64,000 nucleotides of DNA, from positions 1-64,000 of the forward strand of contig JAFUUL010000116.1 of NCBI GenBank assembly GCA_017483805.1, in the 5' to 3' direction. The notes under the pieces are model-generated. The model had not been told where the DNA came from and did no database searches. It saw only the letters and a list, made by a program, of their open reading frames with translations. Both the position numbers and the translations under genes were made by a program. The DNA is from Prevotella sp. (GTDB taxonomy: Bacteria > Bacteroidota > Bacteroidia > Bacteroidales > Bacteroidaceae). Shown here piece by piece: positions 25,712 through 34,379 of this stretch (position 1 is its first letter; every line of letters starts with the position of its first letter).

Positions 25712-26770
25712 TTACAGTAAATCGTAGACACTATAGACAACGTAGACGAGGAGCACTGTACTGGCTACGAGCAGCACGGCGATAGATGCCTTCAGGGCCC
25801 GGCGGCTCTTCTGCGAGCGCTCTTCTTCCTTAGTCAGCGTGGGCTTCACCTGCTGTTCGGTGACGGGTGTCTCTATCTTCGTCTTGTTGATGAAGTCGAC
25901 GGCACTCACCAGATTGGCGTCGTTCTCGTTGATCAGCGTGGAGTACTTGGCAAACTTCACCAGGTCGGCCGTCAGGAACAACTGGCTGAGTTCTGCCAGC
26001 GACTGCTGGTCACCAGCCTTCATCAGGCGGTCAATAATCTCGCTGCTGGTCATCTCCATTGCGCTGAAGCCGTAGCGTTCCTCGATGTACTTGCGCAGCG
26101 TGTCGGTCAGTCGTGTATAATATTCCTTCGGGTCTTCGGCCGTCACCATCTTCTCTGCCTTGATTTCCTCGATGGCCTTCATGGCCTTCTGGTGAGGCAG
26201 CAGACGCTTCACGATGCGGATGCGGGCGATGACGGGCTTGTTGTCGCGCAGGCGCAGGTAGAGATAGTAGGCCACGGCCAGCAGCACGATCATCACCACG
26301 CTCAGCCAGAACGGCAGGCTCCACTCATCCCAGAGGAAAGGGTTGTCCTGTACATCCTTCGGGCCGAAGTAGTTCTCGTAGTTGGTTGTGTCTACCTCCA
26401 CGGTCAGCACCTTCAGCGCCAGTTGATTGGTCTGATAGTCCTGGTCGTTCACCTTGACCGTCATCGGTGGCAGGTAGTAGAGCGTGTCTTCGAAAGAGGT
26501 GATCACATAGCCGCGCTGATGACGCACCTGCCCATTGTCGGCCGACTCGTCGGGCAATTCAACGGCTCCCATGAACTCTACTCCAGCCGGGAAGAGGGCC
26601 TCGCGCGGAAACTCCACGTTGGCGTCTTTGTCGGCAGTGGCCGCCACGGTGATCTGCACCTGCTGGCCCACAAGCATCTCTACGGCACTGAGCCACGATT
26701 CAACCTTTACCTGTGCTGATGCCTGTAACGAGCAGACAGCCAATGATATAATGATGAGAAACTTCTTCAT
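25712..26770 (-). CDS. BatD-like membrane protein of the bat cluster
   Basis: A 352-aa membrane protein without an accepted name. A signal peptide (MKKFLIIISLAVCSLQASAQ) is followed by an Ig-like periplasmic domain (VKVESWLSAVEMLVGQQVQI, similar to the start of BatD), a membrane helix near 190-212 (WSLPFWLSVVMIVLLAVAYY), and a cytoplasmic helical domain (220-310) with the AEDPKEYYTRLTDTLRKYIE pattern seen in BatD-type tails. A final helix lies at 330-350. It is one base from the DUF58 gene and nine from batA, as in other Bacteroidetes bat clusters. Function is inferred from context only. Confidence 0.8.
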   Translation of the reverse strand: MKKFLIIISLAVCSLQASAQVKVESWLSAVEMLVGQQVQITVAATADKDANVEFPREALFPAGVEFMGAVELPDESADNGQVRHQRGYVITSFEDTLYYLPPMTVKVNDQDYQTNQLALKVLTVEVDTTNYENYFGPKDVQDNPFLWDEWSLPFWLSVVMIVLLAVAYYLYLRLRDNKPVIARIRIVKRLLPHQKAMKAIEEIKAEKMVTAEDPKEYYTRLTDTLRKYIEERYGFSAMEMTSSEIIDRLMKAGDQQSLAELSQLFLTADLVKFAKYSTLINENDANLVSAVDFINKTKIETPVTEQQVKPTLTKEEERSQKSRRALKASIAVLLVASTVLLVYVVYSVYDLL

Positions 26771-27640
26771 TTAACCACGTTGTTTAAACAATCCCATGAG
26801 GGCTTTCACGTAATCTTCGTCGGTAGCCACGCTGATGCTGTCCACGTTGCTCTTGGCGAAGGTTTCCTTCAGGTCGGCCTGACGCTTCATCCAGTAGCGG
26901 CGATACGATTCGCGCAGCCGTCGGCTACTGGTGTCCACATACTGCTCGAAGCCCGTCTCGGCGTCCACCACCTTCATCAGACCTACGTCGGGCAGGTCGC
27001 AGGCACGCTTGTCGTACACCTGGATGGCCACCACGTCGTGCTTGCGGTTGGCGATGGTGAGTTGCTGCAGGAAGTTCTGACGCACGTAGAAGTCGCTGAG
27101 CAGAAAGGCTGTACAACGACGCTTGCTAACGCCGGTCAGGAACTCCACGGCCTGTCCCACATCCGTTCGGCGACTGTCGGCATGGAAGTCGAGCATCTCG
27201 CGTATGATGTAGAGGATATGTTTGCGGCCCTTCTTCGGAGGGATGTATTTTTCAATCTTGTCAGAGAAGAAGATGACGCCTATCTTATCGTTGTTTTGAA
27301 TGGCCGAAAAGGCCAGCGTGGCAGCAATCTCGGTCACCATGTCGCGCTTCATCTGCTTGCGCGTGCCGAAGTCGAGCGAGCCGCTGACGTCGACGAGCAA
27401 CATCACCGTCAGTTCGCGCTCCTCTTCAAACACTTTCACGTAGGGCTTGTTGAAGCGGGCTGTCACGTTCCAGTCGATGTCGCGCACGTCGTCGCCGTAC
27501 TGATACTCGCGCACCTCGCTGAAGGCCATACCCCTACCCTTGAAAGCCGAGTGGTACTGACCTGCAAAGATATTGGAACTAAGACCGCGCGTCTTAATCT
27601 CAATCTTCCTGACTTTCTTGATGATTTCCGATGTTTCCAT
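26771..27640 (-). CDS. DUF58 protein of the bat/MoxR cluster
   Basis: A 289-aa soluble DUF58 protein. The family signature is clear: GQYHSAFKGRGMAFSEVREY and GDDVRDIDWNVTAR, followed by a VWA-like fold with MLLVDVSGSLDFG. DUF58 proteins nearly always sit beside MoxR ATPases and VWA proteins, and are thought to be adaptors or chaperone partners in these complexes. Its ATG overlaps the moxR stop by one base, which supports coupling. Confidence 0.93.
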   Translation of the reverse strand: METSEIIKKVRKIEIKTRGLSSNIFAGQYHSAFKGRGMAFSEVREYQYGDDVRDIDWNVTARFNKPYVKVFEEERELTVMLLVDVSGSLDFGTRKQMKRDMVTEIAATLAFSAIQNNDKIGVIFFSDKIEKYIPPKKGRKHILYIIREMLDFHADSRRTDVGQAVEFLTGVSKRRCTAFLLSDFYVRQNFLQQLTIANRKHDVVAIQVYDKRACDLPDVGLMKVVDAETGFEQYVDTSSRRLRESYRRYWMKRQADLKETFAKSNVDSISVATDEDYVKALMGLFKQRG

Positions 27641-28635
27641 CAGGGCACTTCCACCTTATTGATGATCTTCGAGACAATCTCCTCGCTGCTGATGTTGGAG
27701 GCCTCGGCCTCGTAAGTCAAGCCGATGCGGTGACGCAGCACATCGTGAGCCACGGCACGCACATCTTCAGGTACCACGTAGCCGCGACGCTTGATGAATG
27801 CGTAGGCACGGGCAGCCTTGGCCAAGTTGATAGATGCACGGGGCGAACCGCCAAACGAAATCAGGTCTTTCATCTCCTTCAGGCCGTAGCGTTCGGGATA
27901 GCGCGTGGCAAAGACGATGTCGGCAATGTACTGCTCGATTTTTTCGTCGATATACACCTCACGCACCACCTCGCGAGCCTTCAGAATCTCCTCGGCAGTC
28001 GTCACGGGCGTCACCTTGGGCAGGCCGCCGCCAATGTTCTCGCGGATGATCTTCTTCTCCTCTTCCAGCGAGGGATAATCGATGATAACCTTCAGCATGA
28101 AGCGGTCTACCTGGGCTTCCGGAAGCGGATAGGTGCCTTCCTGCTCAATGGGGTTCTGGGTAGCCATCACGAGGAAGGGACTGGGCAGGTCGAAGGTCTC
28201 GCTGCCGATGGTCACCTGCTTCTCCTGCATGGCCTCCAGCAGGGCGCTCTGCACCTTTGCCGGAGCACGGTTGATTTCATCGGCCAGCACGAAGTTGGCA
28301 AACACGGGGCCCTTCTTTGTCAGGAAACGCTCGTCTTTCTGCGAATAAATCATTGTACCTGTCACGTCAGCAGGCAGCAGGTCTGGAGTGAACTGGATGC
28401 GGCTGTACTTGGCATCGATAAGTTGTGAGAGGGTCTTGATGGCCAGCGTCTTAGCCAGGCCGGGCACGCCCTCGAGAAGGATGTTGCCGTCGCTGAGCAA
28501 GCCGATGAGCAACGAGTCCACCAAATGTTTCTGACCAACGATGACGCGGTCCATGCCAGTCACCAGATTGGTGACGAAGGCACTTTGCTGTTCTATCCGT
28601 ATGTTTAGTTCGCGGATGTCAATATTTTCTGCCAT
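27640..28635 (-). CDS. MoxR-type AAA+ ATPase
   Basis: A 331-aa AAA+ ATPase of the MoxR/RavA group, expected to remodel or activate the VWA/Bat membrane complex. Walker A is EGVPGLAKT (near 56), Walker B VLADEINRA, sensor 1 ATQNPIEQEGTYPLPEAQ, with the arginine finger region following. The C-terminal lid has RASINLAKAARAYAF. The length is standard. It begins 17 bases after the HU-LysM gene, so it has no room for a promoter of its own. Confidence 0.95.
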   Translation of the reverse strand: MAENIDIRELNIRIEQQSAFVTNLVTGMDRVIVGQKHLVDSLLIGLLSDGNILLEGVPGLAKTLAIKTLSQLIDAKYSRIQFTPDLLPADVTGTMIYSQKDERFLTKKGPVFANFVLADEINRAPAKVQSALLEAMQEKQVTIGSETFDLPSPFLVMATQNPIEQEGTYPLPEAQVDRFMLKVIIDYPSLEEEKKIIRENIGGGLPKVTPVTTAEEILKAREVVREVYIDEKIEQYIADIVFATRYPERYGLKEMKDLISFGGSPRASINLAKAARAYAFIKRRGYVVPEDVRAVAHDVLRHRIGLTYEAEASNISSEEIVSKIINKVEVP

Positions 28636-28651
28636 AATGAGTTATGATGTT

Positions 28652-29836
28652 TTAATTGTTCTTTTGCTTTAATCTCTTCTTACTCACCAGTTTGGGTATC
28701 TTGATTGTCTGACCGGCGGTGAGCACATCTGTGGACTTCATGCCATTGAAGGCCTCCACGTAGCACTCCATGTCAGGGCCGAGAATGCGACGGCTCAGGT
28801 GGCCGAGTGTCTCACCTTCCTTGGCAGAAACCTCGTGGTCAAGGCCTACGATGCCATAGTAACCCAAACGGATGCGCTGATCCATAGCGTCGTATTTCTG
28901 CCAATCGGCAGGTTGCTGCTGAGCAACTGGCTGCTGCGGTTCGACGACAGGTTGTTCGGCTACGACAGGTTGTTCGGCTACGACAGGTTGTTCGGCTGCT
29001 GCGGGCTCAGGTGTCTCTGTGGTGTCCAGAGTCAGTGTGTCTACTGGTGCAGCAACGGGAGTTGATACGATGGTGTCTGCAGGTGTCTCCTGCTCCTGCA
29101 TGGGGGCTTCGGCTGGGGTTTTCTGAGTTCCGAGCCAGTATCCGGCTCCGAACGAGAGTCCGCAGGCCAGCAATGCTGCCACCAGCCAAGGCCACCACGG
29201 AGTGGATTTGGCTGGGGCAATCGGCTCTGCGAGGGGTGCAGGCTCGTCGGATTGGGGTATCGGAGCCGAAATCGGCTCCTGACTCGGCTCTTCCAGCTCG
29301 GGCTCTGCTGTGGGCTCCTCTTGTTCTGCTATGGGCTCCTCTTGTTCTGCTATGGGCTCTGGCTCCACATCGGGCTCTGGTTCCATCACGGGTTCTTCAG
29401 GAATCGTGGGCTCTGGTTCTACTACGGGTTCTGCCTCGGGCACTTCTTGCTCCTCTGTTTCTCCTTGTTCCTCTGGCTCTTCATGCTCGTCGGGGAACAC
29501 TACACCTTCGTTGAGGACTACGGTCTCAAAGTGGTTAAAAGGCTTGTTTACCAAGTCTTTCATCAGGGCATCGGGCGTAAACGAAATCTTCTGATGCCCC
29601 TCGATGAGCACACGTTCACCTGTGCGGATGTTGACGCTCTCACGAGGTTCGATGCCGATGACCTTAAAGGTGCCAAGACCTTTCACTTTCACCAGCCCGT
29701 CTTGCTCGATGCCTTCCTTGATGACCTGCACAAGATCGGTCAGAAACTGCTGGGCCTCTTTCTTCGTGACATCGCAGCGGCTGGCCAGCATCGTAGCCAG
29801 GGCATCCATGTATATCTTATCTGACTTCTCCATCAT
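28652..29836 (-). CDS. HU domain-TM-LysM protein
   Basis: An unusual 394-aa fusion. Residues 1-105 are an HU/IHF-type DNA-binding domain (GLVKVKGLGTFKVIGIEPRE, with the arm region IRTGERVLIEG). Residues 117-206 are a Pro/Glu-rich acidic spacer. A membrane helix lies at 213-236 (WWPWLVAALLACGLSFGAGY). A second spacer holds three AEQPVV repeats (281-298), and a LysM-like domain ends the protein (335-382, EGETLGHLSRRIL...GQTIKIPKL). In this topology DNA is bound in the cytoplasm and peptidoglycan outside, so a nucleoid-to-envelope tether is possible. The ATG overlapping the stop of the small HU gene is chosen; an earlier ATG would extend into that gene. Confidence 0.85.
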   Translation of the reverse strand: MMEKSDKIYMDALATMLASRCDVTKKEAQQFLTDLVQVIKEGIEQDGLVKVKGLGTFKVIGIEPRESVNIRTGERVLIEGHQKISFTPDALMKDLVNKPFNHFETVVLNEGVVFPDEHEEPEEQGETEEQEVPEAEPVVEPEPTIPEEPVMEPEPDVEPEPIAEQEEPIAEQEEPTAEPELEEPSQEPISAPIPQSDEPAPLAEPIAPAKSTPWWPWLVAALLACGLSFGAGYWLGTQKTPAEAPMQEQETPADTIVSTPVAAPVDTLTLDTTETPEPAAAEQPVVAEQPVVAEQPVVEPQQPVAQQQPADWQKYDAMDQRIRLGYYGIVGLDHEVSAKEGETLGHLSRRILGPDMECYVEAFNGMKSTDVLTAGQTIKIPKLVSKKRLKQKNN

Positions 29837-30120
29837 TCGTTGCCTCTGTTTTTGATTGAGTCTTTCCATGCGGGATGTGGCTTGAAGGTCAGCACCAGTT
29901 TGGGCGGAACAAGCATACGCTGGCCAGTGGTGGGATTGACCATGACACGCTCCATCTTCTTACGCAGTTCAAAGGTGCCGAAGTTGATCATCTGGATGTC
30001 GCTGCCCTCCATGAAACAGTCGCCCATGGCACTGATCATCTCGTTGGTCATCTGCTGTGCCTTTGCGGTTTTCAGTCCTGTTCGCTGTGCCAATGCACTG
30101 ATAAACTCTTTGTTGTTCAT
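29833..30120 (-). CDS. HU/IHF-family DNA-binding protein
   Basis: A 95-aa stand-alone HU/IHF protein, the normal length. It shows the dimer helix pair and the beta-arm core (INFGTFELRKKMERVMVNPTTG). It lies 22 bases after rimO and overlaps the HU-LysM gene by four bases. The tight pairing suggests the two HU proteins act together, perhaps as partners, but that is inference. The usual Pro at the arm tip is replaced by a Val-Asn-Pro-Thr context typical of Bacteroidetes HU. Confidence 0.9.
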   Translation of the reverse strand: MNNKEFISALAQRTGLKTAKAQQMTNEMISAMGDCFMEGSDIQMINFGTFELRKKMERVMVNPTTGQRMLVPPKLVLTFKPHPAWKDSIKNRGNE

Positions 30121-30142
30121 TCTCTTGTTATCTCCGTTATTT

Positions 30143-31456
30143 TTATATGATTTCTCCGTATAGGTCGAACTCTTCAGCGTCGGTGATGTGCACGTCGTAG
30201 AACTGCCCGACAGTGAGCGGCCCCTGGCTCGTAGGAATGAGCACCTCGGGGTCCACTTCGGGTGAGCAGAACTCGGTGCGGCCGATGTAGTAGCCGCCTT
30301 CCGTGCGGTCGATGATGACCCGCAGGGTCTGCCCTACCTTGGCGGCCTCAATCTCTGCGCTGATGTTCTGCTGGACGCGCATCAGGCGGTCCAGTCGCTT
30401 CTGCTTCACTTCCTCTGGCACGTCATCCTCGTAGTGCTCGGCCGAATAGGTGCCCTCCTCCTCGCTGTAGGCAAAGGCACCCATGCGCTCGAAGCGGGCC
30501 CAGCGGGTGAAGGCCAGCAGTTCCTCGAAGTCCTCGTCGGTCTCGCCCGGGAAGCCCACCATCAGCGTCGTGCGCAGATGGATGCCAGGCACCTCGTGGC
30601 GCAGACGCTCAATGAGTTCGATGGTTTCCTGCTTGCTGGTGTTGCGGCGCATGAGGGTGAGCATGTGGTCGCTGATGTGCTGCAGGGCTATGTCGAGGTA
30701 GCGGCACACGTTGGGCTTCTCACGCATCACCTGCAACAGTTCCCAGGGGAAGTGCGTAGGATAGGCGTAGTGCAGTCGAATCCACTCCACGCCTTCGATG
30801 TCGGCCATCCGACTGATGAGTTCGGCTATGCGCTGCTCTCCGTAGAGGTCTACGCCGTAGTATGTCAGTTCCTGAGCGATGACCTGAAACTCCTTCACGC
30901 CCCGTTTGACCAGTGAGCGTACCTCGCTGAGGATCTCCTCCATCGGACGGCTCTGGTGGTGACCAGTGATGAGCGGGATGGCGCAGTAGGCGCAGTGGCG
31001 GTCGCAGCCTTCGCTGATTTTCAGGTAGGCGTAGTGACTGGGGGTGGTCAGGTGGCGCGGAGTCTCTAGATGGGCAAGATTGTCCTGATGCTCCAGATGC
31101 TCCAGATTCTCCAGCAACTGCCGATAGTTGAACTTGCCATACCAGCCGTCCACTTCGGGGATTTCAGCCTCCAGGTCAGCCAAGTAGCGCTCCGAGAGAC
31201 AGCCCATCACGTAGATGCGCTCCACCAGGCCCTGCTGCTTACGCTCCACAAACTCCAGGATGGTGTTGATGCTCTCCTCCTTGGCATCGGCGATGAAGCC
31301 GCAGGTGTTGATTACAGCGATTTCACCCTCTGGCTCCTCGCTGTCGTGGGTCACATGGTAGCCGTGAGCCTCGAAGAGGCCCATCAGCATCTCCGAATCT
31401 ACCAGATTCTTCGAGCAGCCCAGCGATATGAAGTCAATCGTTTTCAAAATGCTCAA
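30143..31456 (-). CDS. rimO: Ribosomal protein S12 methylthiotransferase RimO
   Basis: Radical-SAM enzyme that adds a methylthio group to Asp of ribosomal protein S12. The 437-aa reading has the N-terminal MTTase domain (FISLGCSKNLVDSE), the radical SAM motif CDRHCAYCAIP, and a C-terminal TRAM domain (VGQTLRVIIDRTEGGYYIGRTE). No ATG is available: the start is TTG at 31456, overlapping the ftsY stop (TTGA), or a second TTG at 31447. A Leu/Glu/His-rich insert (about 120-135, LEHLEHQDNLAHLE) is built of CTGGAGCAT-type DNA repeats. Confidence 0.94.
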   Translation of the reverse strand: MSILKTIDFISLGCSKNLVDSEMLMGLFEAHGYHVTHDSEEPEGEIAVINTCGFIADAKEESINTILEFVERKQQGLVERIYVMGCLSERYLADLEAEIPEVDGWYGKFNYRQLLENLEHLEHQDNLAHLETPRHLTTPSHYAYLKISEGCDRHCAYCAIPLITGHHQSRPMEEILSEVRSLVKRGVKEFQVIAQELTYYGVDLYGEQRIAELISRMADIEGVEWIRLHYAYPTHFPWELLQVMREKPNVCRYLDIALQHISDHMLTLMRRNTSKQETIELIERLRHEVPGIHLRTTLMVGFPGETDEDFEELLAFTRWARFERMGAFAYSEEEGTYSAEHYEDDVPEEVKQKRLDRLMRVQQNISAEIEAAKVGQTLRVIIDRTEGGYYIGRTEFCSPEVDPEVLIPTSQGPLTVGQFYDVHITDAEEFDLYGEII

Positions 31457-32409
31457 TTCTTAAACAGCGAGTCTACGAAGTCCTTGCGGTCGAAGAGTTG
31501 CAGGTCTTCCATTCCCTCGCCCAGTCCGATGTATTTCACGGGCACCTTCAGTTGGTCGCTGATGCCGATGACCACGCCACCCTTGGCTGTGCCGTCCAGT
31601 TTGGTAATGGCCAGTGAGGTGATTTGAGTGACGGCTGCAAACTGCTTGGCCTGCTCGAAGGCGTTCTGCCCGGTAGAGCCGTCCAGCACGAGCATCACCT
31701 CGTCGGGAGCCTCGGGCAGCACTTTCTTCATCACGTCCTTTATCTTCTTCAGTTCGTTCATCAGGCCCACCTTGTTGTGCAGTCGGCCGGCCGTGTCGAT
31801 CAGCACCACGTCGGCCCCGTTGGCCTTGGCGCTCTGCAGCGTGTCGAAGGCCACGCTAGCGGGGTCGCTACCCATCTGCTGCTTCACCACGGGCACGCCC
31901 ACGCGCTCACCCCAGATGCACAGTTGCTCTACGGCTGCTGCGCGGAAGGTGTCGGCAGCACCCAGGTAGACCTTCTTGCCTGCCTGCCGGAACTGCCAGG
32001 CCAGTTTGCCGATGGTGGTAGTCTTGCCCACGCCGTTGACGCCTACGACGAGTATCACGTATGGCCGATGATCAGTCGGCAGATCCCATTCGGCGTTGTC
32101 CTCGCTGTTGTTCTCGGCCAGCAGGGCGGCTATCTCCTCGCGGAGTATGGCGTTCAGTTCGCCGGTCGACACATACTTGTCTCGTGCCACGCGCTGCTCT
32201 ATGCGCTCGATAATCTTCAGCGTCGTGTCCACCCCTACGTCGCTGGTGATCAGCACCTCTTCCAGGTTGTCCAGCACGTCGTCGTCAACCTTCGACTTGC
32301 CTGCAATGGCGCGTGCCAGTTTGTCAAATACCGACGCTTTGGTCTTTTCAAGGCCTTTGTCCAGCGTCTCTTCCTTTTTCTTCTTGCTGAAAATGTCAAA
32401 CAATCCCAT
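31453..32409 (-). CDS. ftsY: Signal recognition particle receptor FtsY
   Basis: SRP-receptor GTPase that docks ribosome-SRP complexes at the membrane. The 318-aa protein starts at the ATG giving MGLFDIFSKKKKEE, a short basic head in place of the long acidic A domain of E. coli. The NG domain holds G1 GVNGVGKTTT, DTFRAAAVEQL, DTAGRLHNK and TKLDGTAKGG. It has its own promoter (32439-32470) and leads a run of 13 tightly spaced genes that ends with queA. Confidence 0.95.
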   Translation of the reverse strand: MGLFDIFSKKKKEETLDKGLEKTKASVFDKLARAIAGKSKVDDDVLDNLEEVLITSDVGVDTTLKIIERIEQRVARDKYVSTGELNAILREEIAALLAENNSEDNAEWDLPTDHRPYVILVVGVNGVGKTTTIGKLAWQFRQAGKKVYLGAADTFRAAAVEQLCIWGERVGVPVVKQQMGSDPASVAFDTLQSAKANGADVVLIDTAGRLHNKVGLMNELKKIKDVMKKVLPEAPDEVMLVLDGSTGQNAFEQAKQFAAVTQITSLAITKLDGTAKGGVVIGISDQLKVPVKYIGLGEGMEDLQLFDRKDFVDSLFKN

Positions 32410-32438
32410 AACTCGAATACGTACTCTTTTACAGAGTG

Positions 32439-32470
32439 CAAAATTACGAAATAAAAACGACACTGCCAAA
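32439..32470 (-). promoter_or_regulatory. Promoter of the ftsY-to-queA run
   Basis: Minus strand TTTG (32470-32467), a 20-base spacer and TAATTTTG (32446-32439). This is a full consensus match, and the only good one I see in front of the 14-kb run. Confidence 0.8.
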
Positions 32471-32567
32471 TTCCTCCCCCCGTTTTCACCCGCTTTTTTG
32501 CATTACTTGACTTTTGTTATCTCAACTTTACTGACTGGTGCCTCTGTCCTCTTCGTGACCGAACGAA

Positions 32568-32686
32568 CGAACGAACAGTTCGAACAGTTTTCGGTGTGAG
32601 CGATGAAAAATGGTTATAATATATTTTTATATATTATACTCTCTATGGCCTGTTCACTCACACAAACTGTTCGAACTGTTCGTTCG
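32568..32686. repeat. Palindromic element H2
   Basis: The outer arms (32568-32590 and 32664-32686) are perfect complements over 23 bp. Each is made of tandem CGAACAGTT words. Inside are TGTGAG/CTCACA and an AT core, TATAATATAT (32615-32624) with its complement (32629-32638). The left arm is preceded by extra GAAC copies. The layout matches H1: tandem-word outer arm, CAGTT, then AT-rich inner stem. Confidence 0.8.
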
Positions 32687-32710
32687 CCCCCAGTGAACCA
32701 ATACCTCGGA

Positions 32711-32757
32711 AAACAAAAGGACAAGGCATCTCCATCGAGCGGAAATGCCTTGCCTCT
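32711..32757 (-). terminator. Intrinsic terminator of rpsP
   Basis: Minus strand: GGCAAGGCAT pairs with ATGCCTTGTCC around a 15-base loop, followed by TTTTGTTTT. It lies about 30 bases after the rpsP stop. Confidence 0.75.
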
Positions 32758-32783
32758 GTACGGATAATTACTTTTCGACTTTT

Positions 32784-33320
32784 TTAAGCCTCTGCGGGAG
32801 CCTCTTCGGCGGCTGCAGCCTCCTCTGCGGGAGCCTCTGCCTCTGCGGCCTCTGCTGCTGCGGCAGCCTTCTTCTCGGCCACCTTCTTAGCAATAGCCTC
32901 GTTCACCTTCTTCTCCTCGGCCAGAGCCTTGGCCTCTGCGTCCTTCTTGGCTTTTGCCACCTCGGCAGCCACCTTCTCCAGACCCTTCTGCTTGTCGGCC
33001 TTCCATGCATCGAACTTCTTCTGAGCGGTCTCCTCGTCGAATGCACCCTTCTTGACGCCACCACGCAGGTGCTTCATCAGGTAGACGCCCTCGCGGCTCA
33101 GGATGTTACGAACGGTGTCGGTAGGCTGTGCGCCTGTCTCCACCCAATACAATGCACGGTCGAAATTCAAGTCTACCGTGGCGGGATTGGTGTTGGGATT
33201 GTAAGAACCAATCTTCTCAGTGAAACGACCATCACGTGGTGCACGAGCGTCGGCGATAACGATGCTGTAGAAAGCATAACTCTTGCGTCCGCCACGCTGC
33301 AATCTGATTTTTGTTGCCAT
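32784..33320 (-). CDS. rpsP: 30S ribosomal protein S16
   Basis: The S16 core ([20 protein letters not shown] through [12 protein letters not shown], about residues 1-85) is followed by a long Ala/Glu/Lys helix-rich tail, for a total of 178 aa, about double the E. coli protein. Such tails are usual in Bacteroidetes S16. The tail's last 35 residues are only Ala, Glu and Pro. Its promoter TAATTTTG is at 33382-33389 and its terminator at 32711-32757, so it is a single-gene unit divergent from the glycosyltransferase. Confidence 0.96.
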   Translation of the reverse strand: MATKIRLQRGGRKSYAFYSIVIADARAPRDGRFTEKIGSYNPNTNPATVDLNFDRALYWVETGAQPTDTVRNILSREGVYLMKHLRGGVKKGAFDEETAQKKFDAWKADKQKGLEKVAAEVAKAKKDAEAKALAEEKKVNEAIAKKVAEKKAAAAAEAAEAEAPAEEAAAAEEAPAEA

Positions 33321-33381
33321 TTTTGTTGTTTTTTGTTGTTAAAAGTTTGAATTTCATGCTCTCATCTCGTGAAAGCGGGTG

Positions 33382-33413
33382 CAAAATTACTGCTTTTTCG
33401 CGAAACTTGCAAA
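33382..33413 (-). promoter_or_regulatory. Promoter of rpsP
   Basis: TTTG (33413-33410), a 20-base spacer and TAATTTTG (33389-33382) on the minus strand. The leader before the rpsP ATG is about 60 bases. Confidence 0.8.
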
Positions 33414-33453
33414 CTTTTTCTTCTTTTCTTGCTCCGTTTTACCATTTTTTGTG

Positions 33454-33461
33454 TAATTTTG
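33454..33461 (+). promoter_or_regulatory. -7 element of the glycosyltransferase gene
   Basis: TAATTTTG ends only nine bases before the ATG at 33471, so the transcript would have almost no leader. Confidence 0.6.
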
Positions 33462-33470
33462 CTTCTTGAA

Positions 33471-34379
33471 ATGAGCAAAAACGAGATTTCCATCCTCATT
33501 CCCGTTTACAATACGGTTTGCGTTGACGTCGTTCAGCGGCTGCTCGTCATGTGCGAGGAGGCCCAAGAGCGGCGTCCAGACCTGCGCTATGAGGTTGTGG
33601 TGGCCGACGATGCCTCGCCTGACCGAAACAGTGCCATGCAGAACCGTGAGATCCGGCGTCTGCCAAATTGTCGGTATATAGAGAAAGAGAGCAATTCCGG
33701 CAGTGCCGCCACCCGAAACCTGCTGGCCCGCGAAGCCCGTTATCGATGGCTGCTCTTCATGGATTGCGACCTGCGCATAGAAAATCCCGATTTCATCGTC
33801 AACTACCTTTCCTTCCCAGGCGAGGGCATCATCAACGGAGGCATCGCCATCGGTGCCGGCGACTGCCGTAACCTGCGTTTTCTCTATGAGAAGTCTTGCG
33901 AGCAAAGGCATACGGCAGCCATGCGAAGTCAGCGGCCCTATCAGGCATTCCGATCGGCTAATTTCATGGCAGACCGGGCTGCTATGCTGCGCTGTCCCTT
34001 CGATGAGCGATTCAAGAAGAGTGGCTACGAGGACGTCATGCTGGGCAAACAACTGGCTAGCTTTGGCATACCCGTTCATCACATCGATAATCCTACGGTG
34101 ATGGTCGACTTCGAAGACAATGCTGCCTATGTGGCTAAGATAGAGCGAAGCATGCGCACGCTGCACGACTTTCGCCAAGAACTGCAGGGCTACTCTCGCA
34201 TCATCACCCTGGGCAGCCAACCGTGGCTGGCTCCTGTGCGCTGCGTGCTGCGCCTGTGGCATCTGCTGCTGGGTTCTGCCGAACGGCGAAACCTGTGTGG
34301 CGACCACCCTAACCTGACCATTTTCAAACTCTATAAAATCGGATATTATCTAACCCTTAAAAACCAATCTGTCAAATGA
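33471..34379 (+). CDS. Family 2 glycosyltransferase
   Basis: A 302-aa GT2 (GT-A fold) enzyme. The start gives MSKNEISILIPVYN, the usual opening strand; VVADDASPD and the metal-binding DCDLRI follow, and FEKSGYEDVMLG-like residues (KKSGYEDVMLG) form the catalytic base region. No membrane helices are obvious, so it is cytoplasmic or peripheral. Donor and acceptor are unknown. The next gene, an L-rhamnose mutarotase-like gene, overlaps by four bases (ATGA), hinting at rhamnose-related sugar chemistry, but this is weak evidence. Confidence 0.88.
   Translation: MSKNEISILIPVYNTVCVDVVQRLLVMCEEAQERRPDLRYEVVVADDASPDRNSAMQNREIRRLPNCRYIEKESNSGSAATRNLLAREARYRWLLFMDCDLRIENPDFIVNYLSFPGEGIINGGIAIGAGDCRNLRFLYEKSCEQRHTAAMRSQRPYQAFRSANFMADRAAMLRCPFDERFKKSGYEDVMLGKQLASFGIPVHHIDNPTVMVDFEDNAAYVAKIERSMRTLHDFRQELQGYSRIITLGSQPWLAPVRCVLRLWHLLLGSAERRNLCGDHPNLTIFKLYKIGYYLTLKNQSVK

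Larger units (their letters stand above)
32471..32783. other. Intergenic region between ftsY and rpsP
   Basis: No gene is supported here. It contains hairpin element H2 (32568-32686) and the rpsP terminator (32711-32757). The remaining bases show nothing I can identify. Confidence 0.7.
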
